Assembly (NCBI GenBank): GCA_963715045.1
Contig: CAVQRC010000010.1
Location: 25,550-89,549, forward strand
Length of the DNA: 64,000 nt
Origin: CAVQRC01 sp963715045
Lineage (GTDB): Bacteria; Planctomycetota; Planctomycetia; Pirellulales; Lacipirellulaceae
Direction: 5' to 3'
Position 1 is the first letter of the stretch. Each line of letters begins with the position of its first letter. The position numbers and the translations under genes are program-made. Below, one piece after another: positions 1-8,381 of this stretch. The notes beneath the pieces are model-generated. The model searched no databases. It was not told the DNA's origin and saw only the letters and a program-made list of their open reading frames with translations.

Positions 1-78
1 GAGCGTCCCCAGGCATCGTCGCCCCTGAGGGACGTCTCGACCAAGGCAACGACGCCCGAAAACCTTCGTGAAATCAAC

Positions 79-102
79 AGACCCCCAGGCTCGCGGGGGT
101 CT
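79..102. other. GC-rich hairpin in the leader upstream of the sensor kinase
   Basis: An 8-bp perfect stem (AGACCCCC / GGGGGTCT) with an 8-nt loop. No T-run follows, so it is not a convincing Rho-independent terminator. It may mark the end of a gene outside the window. Nothing else is recognisable in bases 1-299. Confidence 0.35.
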
Positions 103-299
103 GGTTGCGGTCCAACACGCACCCCAGATGCGATCAAGCGGAACCGTTTGAATCGACGCAGCAATCGCAAAACGCCCGCCAATAACTCGCATTTTCGGGG
201 GCTCCGCCATCTGACCGGAACCAGGCCGTCGGGTGTGCCATTCCGCTCACCGCGGCAACTGGCTTGCAGACTTCAGTCCGCCTTCCGAGAATCATCGGG

Positions 300-2153
300 A
301 TGTCTAATCCTCCCAGCGACCCTACCGAACGCCTCGACCTTGAATTCGCCCGAATCATTGAGGAGTCGCTGCATGAACTCTACATCTTCGACGCGATCAC
401 GTTGAAGTTCATCCAGGTGAACCGCGGGGCGCGGGAGAACCTCGGCTACAGTATGGAGGAACTCCGGGAGCGGACGCCGCTCGATCTGAAAGCCGAGATT
501 TCCGCCGAGGCGTTCGAACGCCGCTTGCAGCCACTCCGGTCTGGCGAGGCCAGAACCGTCTCTTTCGAGACCACGCACTGTCGCAAAGATGGCTCGGTAT
601 ACGCCGTCGAAGTCCACCTGCAACTGGGAACTTACCGGGACCGACCGGTCTTCATCGCGATGATTCTCGATATCTCGGAGCGACAGCAGGCGGCTGAAGC
701 GCTGTTCCTTCGAGAGCGGGCCATCGAATCGGCCGCCATCGGTCTGGTCGTGACCGATCCCACCCAGCCAGACAACCCGATCGTGTACTGCAATCATGCT
801 TTCGAGCAGATTACCGGTTTCGCGGCCAGCGAGGCCATCGGCCGTAACTGCCGATTCCTGCAGCAGGATGACCGCAATCAGCCGGCCATCGATCTGCTCC
901 GCACGGCCGTTCGCGAAGGTCGGGAGTGCCATGCCGTGCTGCGAAACTACCGCAAGGACGGGAAGCCATTCTGGAATGATCTCACGATCACCCCCGTTCG
1001 CGATGATTCCGGTCGACTGACGCATTTCATCGGGGTTTCATGGGATGTTTCCGATCGGGTGATCGCGGAGGAACAAACTCGAGAACGCGAAGCACGCTTG
1101 ACCGCGATTCTCAGTACGGCTGTCGAGGCCATCATTACGATTGACGAGCGGGGAATCTGTGAGGACCTGAACCAGGCGGCGATCCGCATGTTCGGCTACG
1201 ATCGTGACGAACTTATCGGCCAGAATATCTCGCTGCTGATGCCCGCTCCGTATCGCCAGGAGCACGATACGTATCTGCGAAATTATCTCCACACGGGCGT
1301 CAAGAAGATCATCGGCATTGGCCGCGAGGCCGTCGGTCGTCGCAAGGACGGCTCCGAATTCCCGCTGCATCTGTCGGTGGGCGAGGTCGAGATCCGGGGC
1401 CGCCGCCTGTTTACGGGAATCGTCCAGGACGTCACCTCGCGAAAAGAAGCCGAACAACGGATGGTCCAGTCGGAGCGGCTGGCAGCTCTTGGCGAGGCCA
1501 TGACGTCGCTCGCCCACGAAAGCCGCAATCTGTTGCAGAAGATCCAGATGGCGGTCGACCTCGGACGCATGATGATCGAGGACAATCGGGAACTTGATCA
1601 GCAACTGGCGAAAATTGAAGCGGCCAGCGATGGGCTGCAGGCCCTCCTGGCCGAAGTCCGCAACTACGCCGCTCCCGTCCAGCTGGAAAAGCAGCCGGTA
1701 CCCCTGCAGGAAGCCTGGCGGGAAGCCTGGCAGTTGCTCTCCGCCGAACGAAAACAACGCCAGGCCACGATCCGCGAAGAGGTCGAGTCCGCACACCTGG
1801 TCTGCGAAGCGGATCGCTTCCGATTGGTGCAACTGTTCCGGATTCTCCTCGAGAATTCACTTGCCGCCTGCCAGGATCCGGTCGAAATCTCGATCCTGTT
1901 GTCTCGAAAGGACCCCGATGGATCTTCCGATGGCGAGCTAAACTTTTTTGAGGTCAGGTTTTGCGACAATGGGCCCGGACTCGATGACCAGCAGCGGCGA
2001 CGCGTCTTCGAGCCTTTCTTCACGACCAAGTCAAAAGGGACCGGCTTGGGAATGGCGATTGCACAGAGAATCGCCGAGGCCCACGGGGGCCGCATTCGAG
2101 TCGGCGAAGGATGTGGCACCGGCGCAGAGTTTGTGATCGAACTTCCGGCGTGA
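300..2153 (+). CDS. PAS-LOV-haemPAS sensor histidine kinase
   Basis: Soluble three-PAS histidine kinase of about 617 residues with no membrane segment. PAS1 spans about residues 20-120. PAS2 (about 130-255) has the LOV signature GRNCRFLQ, with the flavin-adduct cysteine at residue 184, followed by NYRKDGKPFWND. PAS3 (about 262-375) resembles FixL: EHDTYL places a histidine at residue 322 and IIGIGR an arginine at 342. The 20-residue spacing equals that of the haem ligand His200 and Arg220 in Bradyrhizobium FixL. The phospho-acceptor is the His in LAHESRN (about 406); N and G boxes (DNGPGLDD, GTGLGMAI) end the protein. I chose the ATG at 300 (MSNPPSD) because PAS homology begins soon after; an in-frame start at 264 is possible. 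The receiver gene follows 5 bp downstream. Dual blue-light and oxygen sensing is inferred from the motifs. Confidence 0.93.
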   Translation: MSNPPSDPTERLDLEFARIIEESLHELYIFDAITLKFIQVNRGARENLGYSMEELRERTPLDLKAEISAEAFERRLQPLRSGEARTVSFETTHCRKDGSVYAVEVHLQLGTYRDRPVFIAMILDISERQQAAEALFLRERAIESAAIGLVVTDPTQPDNPIVYCNHAFEQITGFAASEAIGRNCRFLQQDDRNQPAIDLLRTAVREGRECHAVLRNYRKDGKPFWNDLTITPVRDDSGRLTHFIGVSWDVSDRVIAEEQTREREARLTAILSTAVEAIITIDERGICEDLNQAAIRMFGYDRDELIGQNISLLMPAPYRQEHDTYLRNYLHTGVKKIIGIGREAVGRRKDGSEFPLHLSVGEVEIRGRRLFTGIVQDVTSRKEAEQRMVQSERLAALGEAMTSLAHESRNLLQKIQMAVDLGRMMIEDNRELDQQLAKIEAASDGLQALLAEVRNYAAPVQLEKQPVPLQEAWREAWQLLSAERKQRQATIREEVESAHLVCEADRFRLVQLFRILLENSLAACQDPVEISILLSRKDPDGSSDGELNFFEVRFCDNGPGLDDQQRRRVFEPFFTTKSKGTGLGMAIAQRIAEAHGGRIRVGEGCGTGAEFVIELPA

Positions 2154-2158
2154 GCGAG

Positions 2159-2575
2159 ATGGCGGAAATCCTCAAAGTGGCGATTGCAGACGATGAGCCT
2201 GAGGTCCGCCAGTACTTCACCCAGGCCGTCGAACGGATGGGCCACGAAGTCCCGATTGTCGTGGGAAACGGCCGGGAACTCCTCGAGCGATGTCGGCAGG
2301 ACCGGCCCGACCTCATCATTACCGACATCCGGATGGACGAGCTCGACGGTATTGCCGCCATTTCGGAGCTCGCCCGAGAGGGACCCATCCCCTCAATCGT
2401 GATTTCCGCACACTACATCCCCGAGCAAATCGAGCCGGCCATTCAGCCGTTCGTGGTCGCTTTCCTCACTAAACCCGTAAAACTCGCCGATCTCAATGCG
2501 GTGGTCGCCGAAGCAGTCGTCAGGCTTGCCTCGCAGGTCGATCCAACCAAGAATCAAACTTCGAGCCCCCCTTAG
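2159..2575 (+). CDS. receiver-only response regulator
   Basis: CheY-like single-domain receiver of about 138 residues. The acidic pocket is ADDEPE, the phosphorylatable Asp lies in IITDIRMDE, and the conserved Lys is in FLTKPVKL. There is no output domain, so it probably acts as a phosphate relay or by protein contact. It lies 5 bp after the kinase stop; a GTG at 2150 would overlap that stop (GTGA). Either arrangement implies co-translation with the kinase, its likely phosphodonor. The DNA-binding regulator at 3113-4480 is a plausible downstream partner, but that is inference. Confidence 0.9.
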   Translation: MAEILKVAIADDEPEVRQYFTQAVERMGHEVPIVVGNGRELLERCRQDRPDLIITDIRMDELDGIAAISELAREGPIPSIVISAHYIPEQIEPAIQPFVVAFLTKPVKLADLNAVVAEAVVRLASQVDPTKNQTSSPP

Positions 2576-2734
2576 TTCCCCCGCGAGGATCCCGGATGCG
2601 CGCCGAAGTGCCCACTTTTGACGCTCACCGGGTCAAAACCGCACAGCAGCACCGTCGCCCTCAAGAAACCGATCCCATGGAAAATCACCCATTTCTCAGC
2701 GAGTGCCCGCATATTGAGCTTGAGCCCCAGACTG

Positions 2735-2750
2735 GGGCGCGGTTTTTGCA
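2735..2750 (+). promoter_or_regulatory. candidate sigma-54 (-24/-12) promoter for the BON gene
   Basis: The 16-mer GGGCGCGGTTTTTGCA fits TGGCACG-N4-TTGCW at 10 of the 12 fixed positions, including the invariant GG and GC at the correct 10-nt spacing. Predicted transcription would begin near 2761, just before a ribosome site (CAGGAG, 2775-2780). A 35-codon ORF (2678-2785) overlaps this site and is not supported as a gene. The rest of 2576-2734 shows nothing recognisable. Confidence 0.6.
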
Positions 2751-2788
2751 GGTCATGCAGGATGCACCCCCTCTCAGGAGTTGAAGAT

Positions 2789-3046
2789 ATGGCGACGCTC
2801 GCCCGACAGGGTACCGCTTACCACAGTGTTTCACCTGGTCCCGATGCCGGGTTGACCGAACGCGTCGCGATTGCGCTGCGTAGCAGCAATCACGAATCGA
2901 TTCGAGCCATCCAGTTCGAGACCAACGCCGGGGTCGTGACACTCAACGGACGCGTCCCCAGCTATTACTGCAAGCAGCTCGCGCAGGAATTGGTCTGGCG
3001 ACTGGATGGGGTGAAGCAGGTCGTCAACCAGACGATGGTTTGTTGA
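2789..3046 (+). CDS. BON-domain protein
   Basis: Small protein of 85 residues that is almost entirely one BON domain. The C-terminal two-thirds carries the fold signature GVVTLNGRVPSYYCKQ followed by VKQVVNQ. BON domains occur in OsmY-like stress proteins and are thought to bind membranes or other hydrophobic surfaces; no signal peptide is visible here. The ATG at 2789 is chosen because CAGGAG lies 8 bp upstream and homology starts shortly after; in-frame upstream codons lack a ribosome site. The sigma-54-like promoter in front of it and the sigma-54 activator gene downstream suggest stress-induced expression. Confidence 0.85.
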   Translation: MATLARQGTAYHSVSPGPDAGLTERVAIALRSSNHESIRAIQFETNAGVVTLNGRVPSYYCKQLAQELVWRLDGVKQVVNQTMVC

Positions 3047-3112
3047 CCGCGCAGTTGACCGGCGGTTGGTTGACCGGCGGTCCGGTGCAGTCCCGGCCGC
3101 GACCCTCGGCGC

Positions 3113-4480
3113 TCACACGGACTCCAGTTCATTCGGCTGGATGCTGTATTTCTCGATCAGCCGGTAAAGACTTCGACGACTGACGCCCAGTGCTTTGGCC
3201 GAGCGAAGTTTGTTACCCTTCTCCCGCTGCAGTGCTTGAACCACGTGGGCCCGCGTCAAGGACGCCAGATCGACTTCGGGGCTGTACGACATGGGGGCCG
3301 CGGCGGCCGCTCCCCCCATCACCTCCGGGGGCAGATTCTCGATCCGCAGCAATTCGTCGTCGGCCAGGATCTTCGCCCGCTCGATGGCATTGATCAGTTG
3401 CCGCACATTGCCCGGCCAGGAGTAGCGGACGATCGCTTCGCGTGTCGCCGCATCGAACTCCCAGCCCGGACCGCAGAAGTGATCGGCCAGCAACTGCACG
3501 TCGTTACCCCGCTCGCGAAGCGGCGGAATGTTGATCGTCATGATGTTGATGCGATAGAACAAATCTTCCCGAAACCGTTTGGCGTCGACTTCCACCAGCA
3601 TGTCTCGGTTGGTGGCCGCCACGATCCGCACGTCGACACGCCGTTCCTTGAGGGAACCCACCCGTCGCAGCGAACCGTCTTCCAGAACCCGCAGCAGCTT
3701 CGGCTGCAGCGACGGCGCCAGTTCGCCGATTTCGTCGATGAACAACGTGCCTTTGTCGGCGACCTCAAACAAGCCCGGCTTGGAAGTCGCCGCGCCGGTA
3801 AAAGCCCCCTTTTCGTGTCCAAACAATTCGCTCTCGAGCAGCTGATCGGGTAACGCCGCACAGTTGATCACGACCAATGGCTTGTCGTTGCGGGAACTTG
3901 CCTGGTGCAGGGCCCGCGCCACGAGTTCTTTTCCGGTGCCGCTTTCACCCTGAATCAAGATCGGTTTTTCGCTCGGACCGGCCCGATCGATCAGCCGGAA
4001 TACCTCTTTCATCGCCATCGACTCCCCGATCATGTCGTGCTTGGGAGCCGTTCGCTCGATCAGTGTCCGGAGTTGTTGATTCTCTCGTTGCAGCCGGCTC
4101 GTGACACTCGCCTTCCGCACCACTTCTTCCAGATGTTTGAGACGGACGGGCTTGGTGAGAAAATCGAACGCACCCAGCTGCATGGCATGCACGGCCTTCT
4201 CGATGGTGCCCACGCCGCTCAGCAGGACCACCTGCAAGTCCGAGTTGTCGCCCCGGATCTTCTCCAGCAGATCGATCCCGGACATTCCCGGCATCACCAT
4301 GTCGAACACGCCCACGTCGAAGAGCCGCGTCTGTGACTTGACCAACGCTTCCTCTGCCGTCGCCGCCTCCTCGACGCGAAAACCTTGCTTGTTGAAGTAG
4401 TAGCTCAGATCGCGACGCAACTCGTCGTCATCGTCGACGATCAACAGATCAAGGTTGTTCATGGGAGCCGTAATGGTCAT
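3113..4480 (-). CDS. sigma-54-dependent response regulator (NtrC family)
   Basis: A 455-residue activator with the full NtrC layout. The receiver (about 8-125) has Asp in VFDMVMPG. The AAA+ domain (about 145-380) has Walker A GESGTGKE, the sigma-54 contact loop GAFTGA and Walker B LFIDEIGEL. A Fis-type helix-turn-helix (LRSAKALGVSRRSLYRLIEKY region) ends the protein. It should drive transcription from -24/-12 promoters on phosphorylation. It lies 62 bp downstream of the universal stress gene on the same strand, so both probably share the sigma-54 promoter at 5569-5584, giving autoregulation. The start could also be the Met at 4462. Its cognate kinase is probably the multi-PAS kinase at 300-2153; no other kinase gene is in the window apart from the Ser/Thr kinases. 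Confidence 0.95.
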   Translation of the reverse strand: MTITAPMNNLDLLIVDDDDELRRDLSYYFNKQGFRVEEAATAEEALVKSQTRLFDVGVFDMVMPGMSGIDLLEKIRGDNSDLQVVLLSGVGTIEKAVHAMQLGAFDFLTKPVRLKHLEEVVRKASVTSRLQRENQQLRTLIERTAPKHDMIGESMAMKEVFRLIDRAGPSEKPILIQGESGTGKELVARALHQASSRNDKPLVVINCAALPDQLLESELFGHEKGAFTGAATSKPGLFEVADKGTLFIDEIGELAPSLQPKLLRVLEDGSLRRVGSLKERRVDVRIVAATNRDMLVEVDAKRFREDLFYRINIMTINIPPLRERGNDVQLLADHFCGPGWEFDAATREAIVRYSWPGNVRQLINAIERAKILADDELLRIENLPPEVMGGAAAAAPMSYSPEVDLASLTRAHVVQALQREKGNKLRSAKALGVSRRSLYRLIEKYSIQPNELESV

Positions 4481-4542
4481 GGGTCAGTCTCCCGTTGCAG
4501 GAGCCGGCCCGCTTCGGGTTGGGCGGGCAGGGGTGGTCCTTC

Positions 4543-5460
4543 CTAAGGTTGTTCGTGGATGGGAATGATGAGCACCGCGCAAGTCGCATTGGAAAGGACA
4601 TATTCCGACGTGCTGCCAGCGATCATCCGCATGACGGCTCCCTGGCTCCGCGTGCCCACGACGATCAGGTCAAACCCCTCCGATTGGGCGTACTTGGCAA
4701 GCTGTTCACCCGGGTGGCCTTTCAGGATGACGGGACGTGTATCGTGAAACACTCCGGGCAATTCGCGGGCGTGCGTCACGAGCGTTTCCGTCCAGCGATC
4801 GGTTTCTTCCTGCTGCCGCTGTTCGAATTGTTTCGCAATGGGGTCGGTGGTCTCGTGAATCTCCTTCTCGAGCCACTCCGGCAGCCCGCCGCCGAACAAG
4901 GACTCGGTCACGTGAACGACGCGTCCGACCGTCGATTCGGGAAATTTCAATTGATTGAGAAACTCGCAGGCGTTGCTGCTCAATTCCGTGGGATCGCAAG
5001 CGACCATGACTTTCAGGGGACCCGACCGCGGGGCATCTTGGGCCCGGGCGACGAGGACGGGGATCTCGGACGCGTGGACGACGCCGCGACTGACACTTCC
5101 GAGTCGTGCCAGGCCCAGTCGATTCGCCCCCCGCGCCCCCATGGCAATCAGGTCGGGGCGAAGACGCCTGACGGCCGCCAGGATCCCGTGCCGTGGTTTC
5201 TGGTGGCCCAGAATGGTCTTCGTGCGTTCCCGAAGGTCGGCCGGAAGGGCAGACATGGCCCGGGCGAAGACTTTGTCGGCCAGCGATCGGGCCGTCTCAT
5301 CGAGGATTCTGTGGTCCTCCGCGGATGCCCCCCGCACGTTGACCGTTGGAGGTGCGAAGTACAACAGCACTTCATCTCGGCCGCCGGAGAACAATTCGCC
5401 CACGTACATCACCGCGGCGTCGCTACCCGCCGATCCATCAACTGCACAAAGTACCTTCAT
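4543..5460 (-). CDS. tandem universal stress protein (two Usp domains)
   Basis: A 305-residue cytoplasmic protein with two UspA domains. Domain 1 begins KVLCAVDGS and has the nucleotide-loop signature MGARGANRLG. Domain 2 begins KVMVACDPTELS and ends with VVGTRSQGAVMRMIAGSTS, the G-x2-G-x9-GS ATP-binding pattern. Such proteins support survival under starvation, hypoxia or redox stress. It is the first gene of a minus-strand unit with the sigma-54 activator and is divergent from the hemerythrin gene. A strong sigma-54 promoter match lies 109 bp upstream. Confidence 0.92.
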   Translation of the reverse strand: MKVLCAVDGSAGSDAAVMYVGELFSGGRDEVLLYFAPPTVNVRGASAEDHRILDETARSLADKVFARAMSALPADLRERTKTILGHQKPRHGILAAVRRLRPDLIAMGARGANRLGLARLGSVSRGVVHASEIPVLVARAQDAPRSGPLKVMVACDPTELSSNACEFLNQLKFPESTVGRVVHVTESLFGGGLPEWLEKEIHETTDPIAKQFEQRQQEETDRWTETLVTHARELPGVFHDTRPVILKGHPGEQLAKYAQSEGFDLIVVGTRSQGAVMRMIAGSTSEYVLSNATCAVLIIPIHEQP

Positions 5461-5568
5461 GTTGGTGGCTCCACGCCGTGGCTCACCGATTGGTTGGCTG
5501 TTGGCAGTAGCGATAACACGAATATTCTGCTGATTCCGCTCAAGCGCCTATCTCCCCGTTGGTTTCGG

Positions 5569-5584
5569 TGCAAACGAGGTGCCA
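5569..5584 (-). promoter_or_regulatory. sigma-54 promoter for the Usp/activator unit
   Basis: Read on the minus strand the site is TGGCACCTCGTTTGCA. It matches TGGCACG-N4-TTGCW at every fixed position except the weak seventh base. Spacing between GG and GC is correct. Transcription would start near 5557, about 97 nt before the Usp ATG. Confidence 0.75.
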
Positions 5585-5678
5585 ACCTGCGGTGATTGCC
5601 TCGAAAGGCAACGCGGGCGATCTACGCACGGGATTCGAGCGACCTCGCTCACGCTTTGATCTTACCGCCCCCTGTTGC

Positions 5679-5694
5679 TGTGCGATACCGCACA
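5679..5694. promoter_or_regulatory. candidate activator-binding inverted repeat
   Basis: Perfect 6-bp inverted repeat TGTGCG-ATAC-CGCACA in the divergent intergenic region. It is about 95 bp from one sigma-54 promoter and 190 bp from the other, typical distances for an enhancer site of an NtrC-type activator. The assignment rests on position and symmetry only. The rest of 5461-5947 shows no gene. Confidence 0.35.
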
Positions 5695-5884
5695 CTTGGA
5701 GGGGTCGTTGCAGGTCGCCCGTCGTGTGCCGTCGGTCGCCGCCGAGGCGTCCGCCCACCACCGCCGAGGCGGCCGTTTCCCCGTTTTTTTGGATTTGTTG
5801 GACACTGCCTGGACCGCAACGACTGCCCGTTCGACGGGTTGGCGACGTCCATGTCAGGCTTCGATTGAATTGTCTTCGGGCAGT

Positions 5885-5900
5885 TGGCATGAGCGTTGCA
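5885..5900 (+). promoter_or_regulatory. sigma-54 promoter for the hemerythrin gene
   Basis: The site TGGCATGAGCGTTGCA matches TGGCACG-N4-TTGCW at all fixed positions but one (T for C at position 6). Transcription would begin near 5911, about 37 nt upstream of the ATG. Confidence 0.75.
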
Positions 5901-5947
5901 CCATGGGTTTCCCCCTCAACTGAGTTCCTCGCGAAGCGGGAGTGGGA

Positions 5948-6397
5948 ATGATGCCTTCCACGAATTGGAATCATGAGTTATTCGCGGCACTGAAGGCGGA
6001 GCACCAGGGATTGAGTTCCCTGCTGGCTGAGACGAAGGACGCGATTGCAGACCCGGAGAGGACTCGCAACGGGGTGGAAGAGCAGATCTCGAGGCTCGTC
6101 GAAAGTCTCCAATCGCACTTTGAACGCGAGGAATCCGGCGGCTACCTGTCCGATGTCCTCGTCCGGGCCCCCAAACTGGTCGATCGCGTGGAGACCCTGC
6201 AAGAGGAGCATCAGGAACTGCTCGAGTCGATCGTCAAGCTGCAGTTGCTCACGCATTCGGCGATCGAATCTCCCTCGTTCTGGAAACACGTCGAGGTCCA
6301 GTTCGAACAGTTCGCGACGAATCTGATGACCCACGAACTCGCCGAAAGCGAGCTCCTGCAGCGGGCACAAGCCAACGGCGAGGCGGCCGCCGAGTGA
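5948..6397 (+). CDS. hemerythrin-like (HHE) protein
   Basis: A 149-residue all-helical protein with the metal ligands of a hemerythrin/HHE fold spread over four helices: LKAEHQGL, LQSHFEREE, LQEEHQEL and LMTHELAESE. The di-iron site in this family binds oxygen or nitric oxide, or senses or stores oxygen. No signal peptide, so cytoplasmic. The ATG at 5948 is preceded by a GGAG-like site (about 5939-5942); GTG 5942 and ATG 5951 are alternatives. A sigma-54 promoter precedes it and the phosphotransferase/ATPase gene follows after 40 bp. The pairing with a FixL-like sensor fits an oxygen-related regulon. Confidence 0.88.
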   Translation: MMPSTNWNHELFAALKAEHQGLSSLLAETKDAIADPERTRNGVEEQISRLVESLQSHFEREESGGYLSDVLVRAPKLVDRVETLQEEHQELLESIVKLQLLTHSAIESPSFWKHVEVQFEQFATNLMTHELAESELLQRAQANGEAAAE

Positions 6398-6437
6398 TCG
6401 AGGTGAGTCACCGGTGATCGGCTGAAAGGGTGCTGCC

Positions 6438-8008
6438 ATGTCGACCGTTGCCAGCCCCGTCGAGGCGAGCCAGATCGTCCAACTGCTCGGCGACCCGGCC
6501 GCCTATCCCGACTGCCCGACTGCGGTCCAGGGGATCGAAACTCATCTCTCCTGGGTGTTCCTTACGGACCGGTTCGTCTACAAGCTCAAAAAGCCGGTCC
6601 GCTTCGAATTCGTCGATTTCACGTCTCTCGAAACCCGCCGGATCGCGTGTGTCGATGAGATCCGTCTGAATCGACGACTCGCACACGGCGTCTATCTGGC
6701 CCTGCTCCCCGTTACGTGGGATCCGGCCCGGGGGCTCCAGCTCGATGGCGACGGCAAACCGGTCGACTACGTTGTCAAAATGCGGCGGCTGCCGGCCCAG
6801 ATCGGACTCGACCGAGTCATTCGCCGAGGTGAGTTCTCCTCCGGCGAGATCGACCGATTGGTGAAGTACCTCGTCGACTACGGCATGCATGCGACCGTAG
6901 CGCAAATTCAACCGGCCGATCACTACGCCCAGCTCTGCGCCCATTGCGACGCGAACCGCCGAGATCTGGCGGACTATCTCGATCGCGATTTCGCGGTCAC
7001 CGCCCAGCGGATCGGTGCGGCTCAGCAACGCTACCTCGGACTCCAGGAGGACCTGATTCGGACACGCGTCGCGCAACAGCGAGTGATCGACGGCCATGGC
7101 GATCTTCGCGCCGAGCACGTCTTTCTCGAAGAGCCACCGTCGATCATCGACTGTGTCGAGTTTTCTCCGCAGTTGCGACAAGTCGACGTGATCGATGAAT
7201 TCGCATTTCTCGCCGTCGACTGCGCGACTGGGCAACTCGGAACTCGGGTGCCGACTGTTCGACGCCTATTCCGCTGCCAGCGGTGATGTTTGCCCGATCC
7301 ACCTGATTGATTTTTACAGGAGCTACCGCGCGTGCGTTCGCGCGAAGGTGTCCGCGTTGCGGAGTAGCCAGGTCGACAAAAGCACCCGCTCGCGCTGTGG
7401 CCGCGATGCGAGTCAGTATCTCGCTTGGGCCGATCACCATGCGTCGCTGCTGGGCCGCCCGGCGATGCTCATCATCGGCGGCACGATGGGCTGTGGGAAA
7501 TCGACGCTGGCCAAGCGGCTGGCGCGGGTCTCTGGCCGCCGTGCCCTTGCACACCGATGAAGTTCGCAACGACCTGTTCGGTCCCAGCGACACACCTGCT
7601 CCCTACGACGCCGGTCATTACCGTCGCCAGCTTCGCCAGCAGGTTTATGACGCGCTGTTAAAACGCGCCGGGGAGCAGATCGATCGCGGCCGATCGGTCG
7701 TTTTGGACGGCGGCTTTCTGACCAACGAACTGCGGTGGGCGGCCGTCGCTGCCGCGCGACGGCACAGTGCCGTTCCGCTGATCGTCGAATGCAGTTGCCC
7801 GCCCGAGATCGCCCGCCGCCGCGTCGCGGGCCGACCACACGGCGAGGCCACCGGCTCCGAAGCCCGGCCCACGCTCGTCGCCGCCCAACGCCAGGAGCAC
7901 GAAACCCTGGATGCGAACCTCCCCGCGATCAAGGTTAACACGGTCGACTGCCTCGAAACCGTGCAGCGGATCGTTTGCGACCAGTTGCGAAACGCGTTGG
8001 GGATGTAG
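6438..8008 (+). CDS. phosphotransferase-like/P-loop ATPase fusion (frameshifted)
   Basis: Bifunctional protein of about 523 residues. The N-terminal half is an aminoglycoside-phosphotransferase-like kinase: THLSWVFLTDRFVYKLKKP, the catalytic loop HGDLRAEHVFLE, and VDVIDEFAFLAVDC. The C-terminal half is a gluconate-kinase-like P-loop ATPase with Walker A GGTMGCGKST and VVLDGGFL. Reading passes through three frames with breaks near 7225 and 7535 and no internal stops, so I treat it as one gene. In other bacteria this architecture is commonly found beside Usp and hypoxia-response genes, matching its place directly after the hemerythrin gene. Substrate unknown; aminoglycoside resistance should not be assumed. 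Confidence 0.85.
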
Positions 8009-8017
8009 GAACCGTGG

Positions 8018-8342
8018 GTGCCACTCGCCGAGAGGCACGGCCTCCCAAAACGGCTGCGGCCATCGTTGGTGGGTGCCACTCGCCGAGTGGCACGGCACCC
8101 GGAATGTCCGTGGCCATCGTAATGGCGGCCGCCGCATCAAAGCACACAGCTTCCGGCGCTGTCTGAATTTCGGTGGCCCGTGGTGCTTCCGTTGGTGGGT
8201 GCCACTCGCCGAGTGGCACGGCACCCGGAATGTCCGTGGCCATCGTAATGGCGGCCGCCGCATCAAAGCACACAGCTTCCGGCGCTGTCTGAATTTCGGT
8301 GGCCCGTGGTGCTTCCGTCACTCTCGGCGAGAGTGACCCACC
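8018..8342. repeat. 126-bp tandem duplication with REP-like palindromes
   Basis: Two near-identical 126-bp units (8065-8190 and 8191-8316) each start with GTTGGTGGGT and a 21-nt palindrome centred on CACTCGCCGAGTG (8073-8093, 8199-8219). An imperfect copy lies upstream (8018-8038). A final copy in the opposite orientation (8317-8337) has the variant core CACTCTCGGCGAGAGTG. The GTGGGT flank on one side gives each palindrome a direction. Both strands read open but without recognisable protein. Confidence 0.85.
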
Positions 8343-8381
8343 GCAGGCATCAGCCAGACCACCCACAAATTCACACCCACC

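Noticed and set aside
273..1832. Long minus-strand frames opposite the sensor kinase
   Set aside because: They are antisense shadows of a strongly conserved coding region and show no motifs.
6438..8008. Aminoglycoside resistance gene
   Set aside because: Only the kinase fold is shared; the fusion with a gluconate-kinase-like ATPase and the stress-gene context point elsewhere.
8018..8342. CRISPR-like array
   Set aside because: Repeat units are 126 bp and nearly identical over their full length, with no unique spacers and no cas genes.
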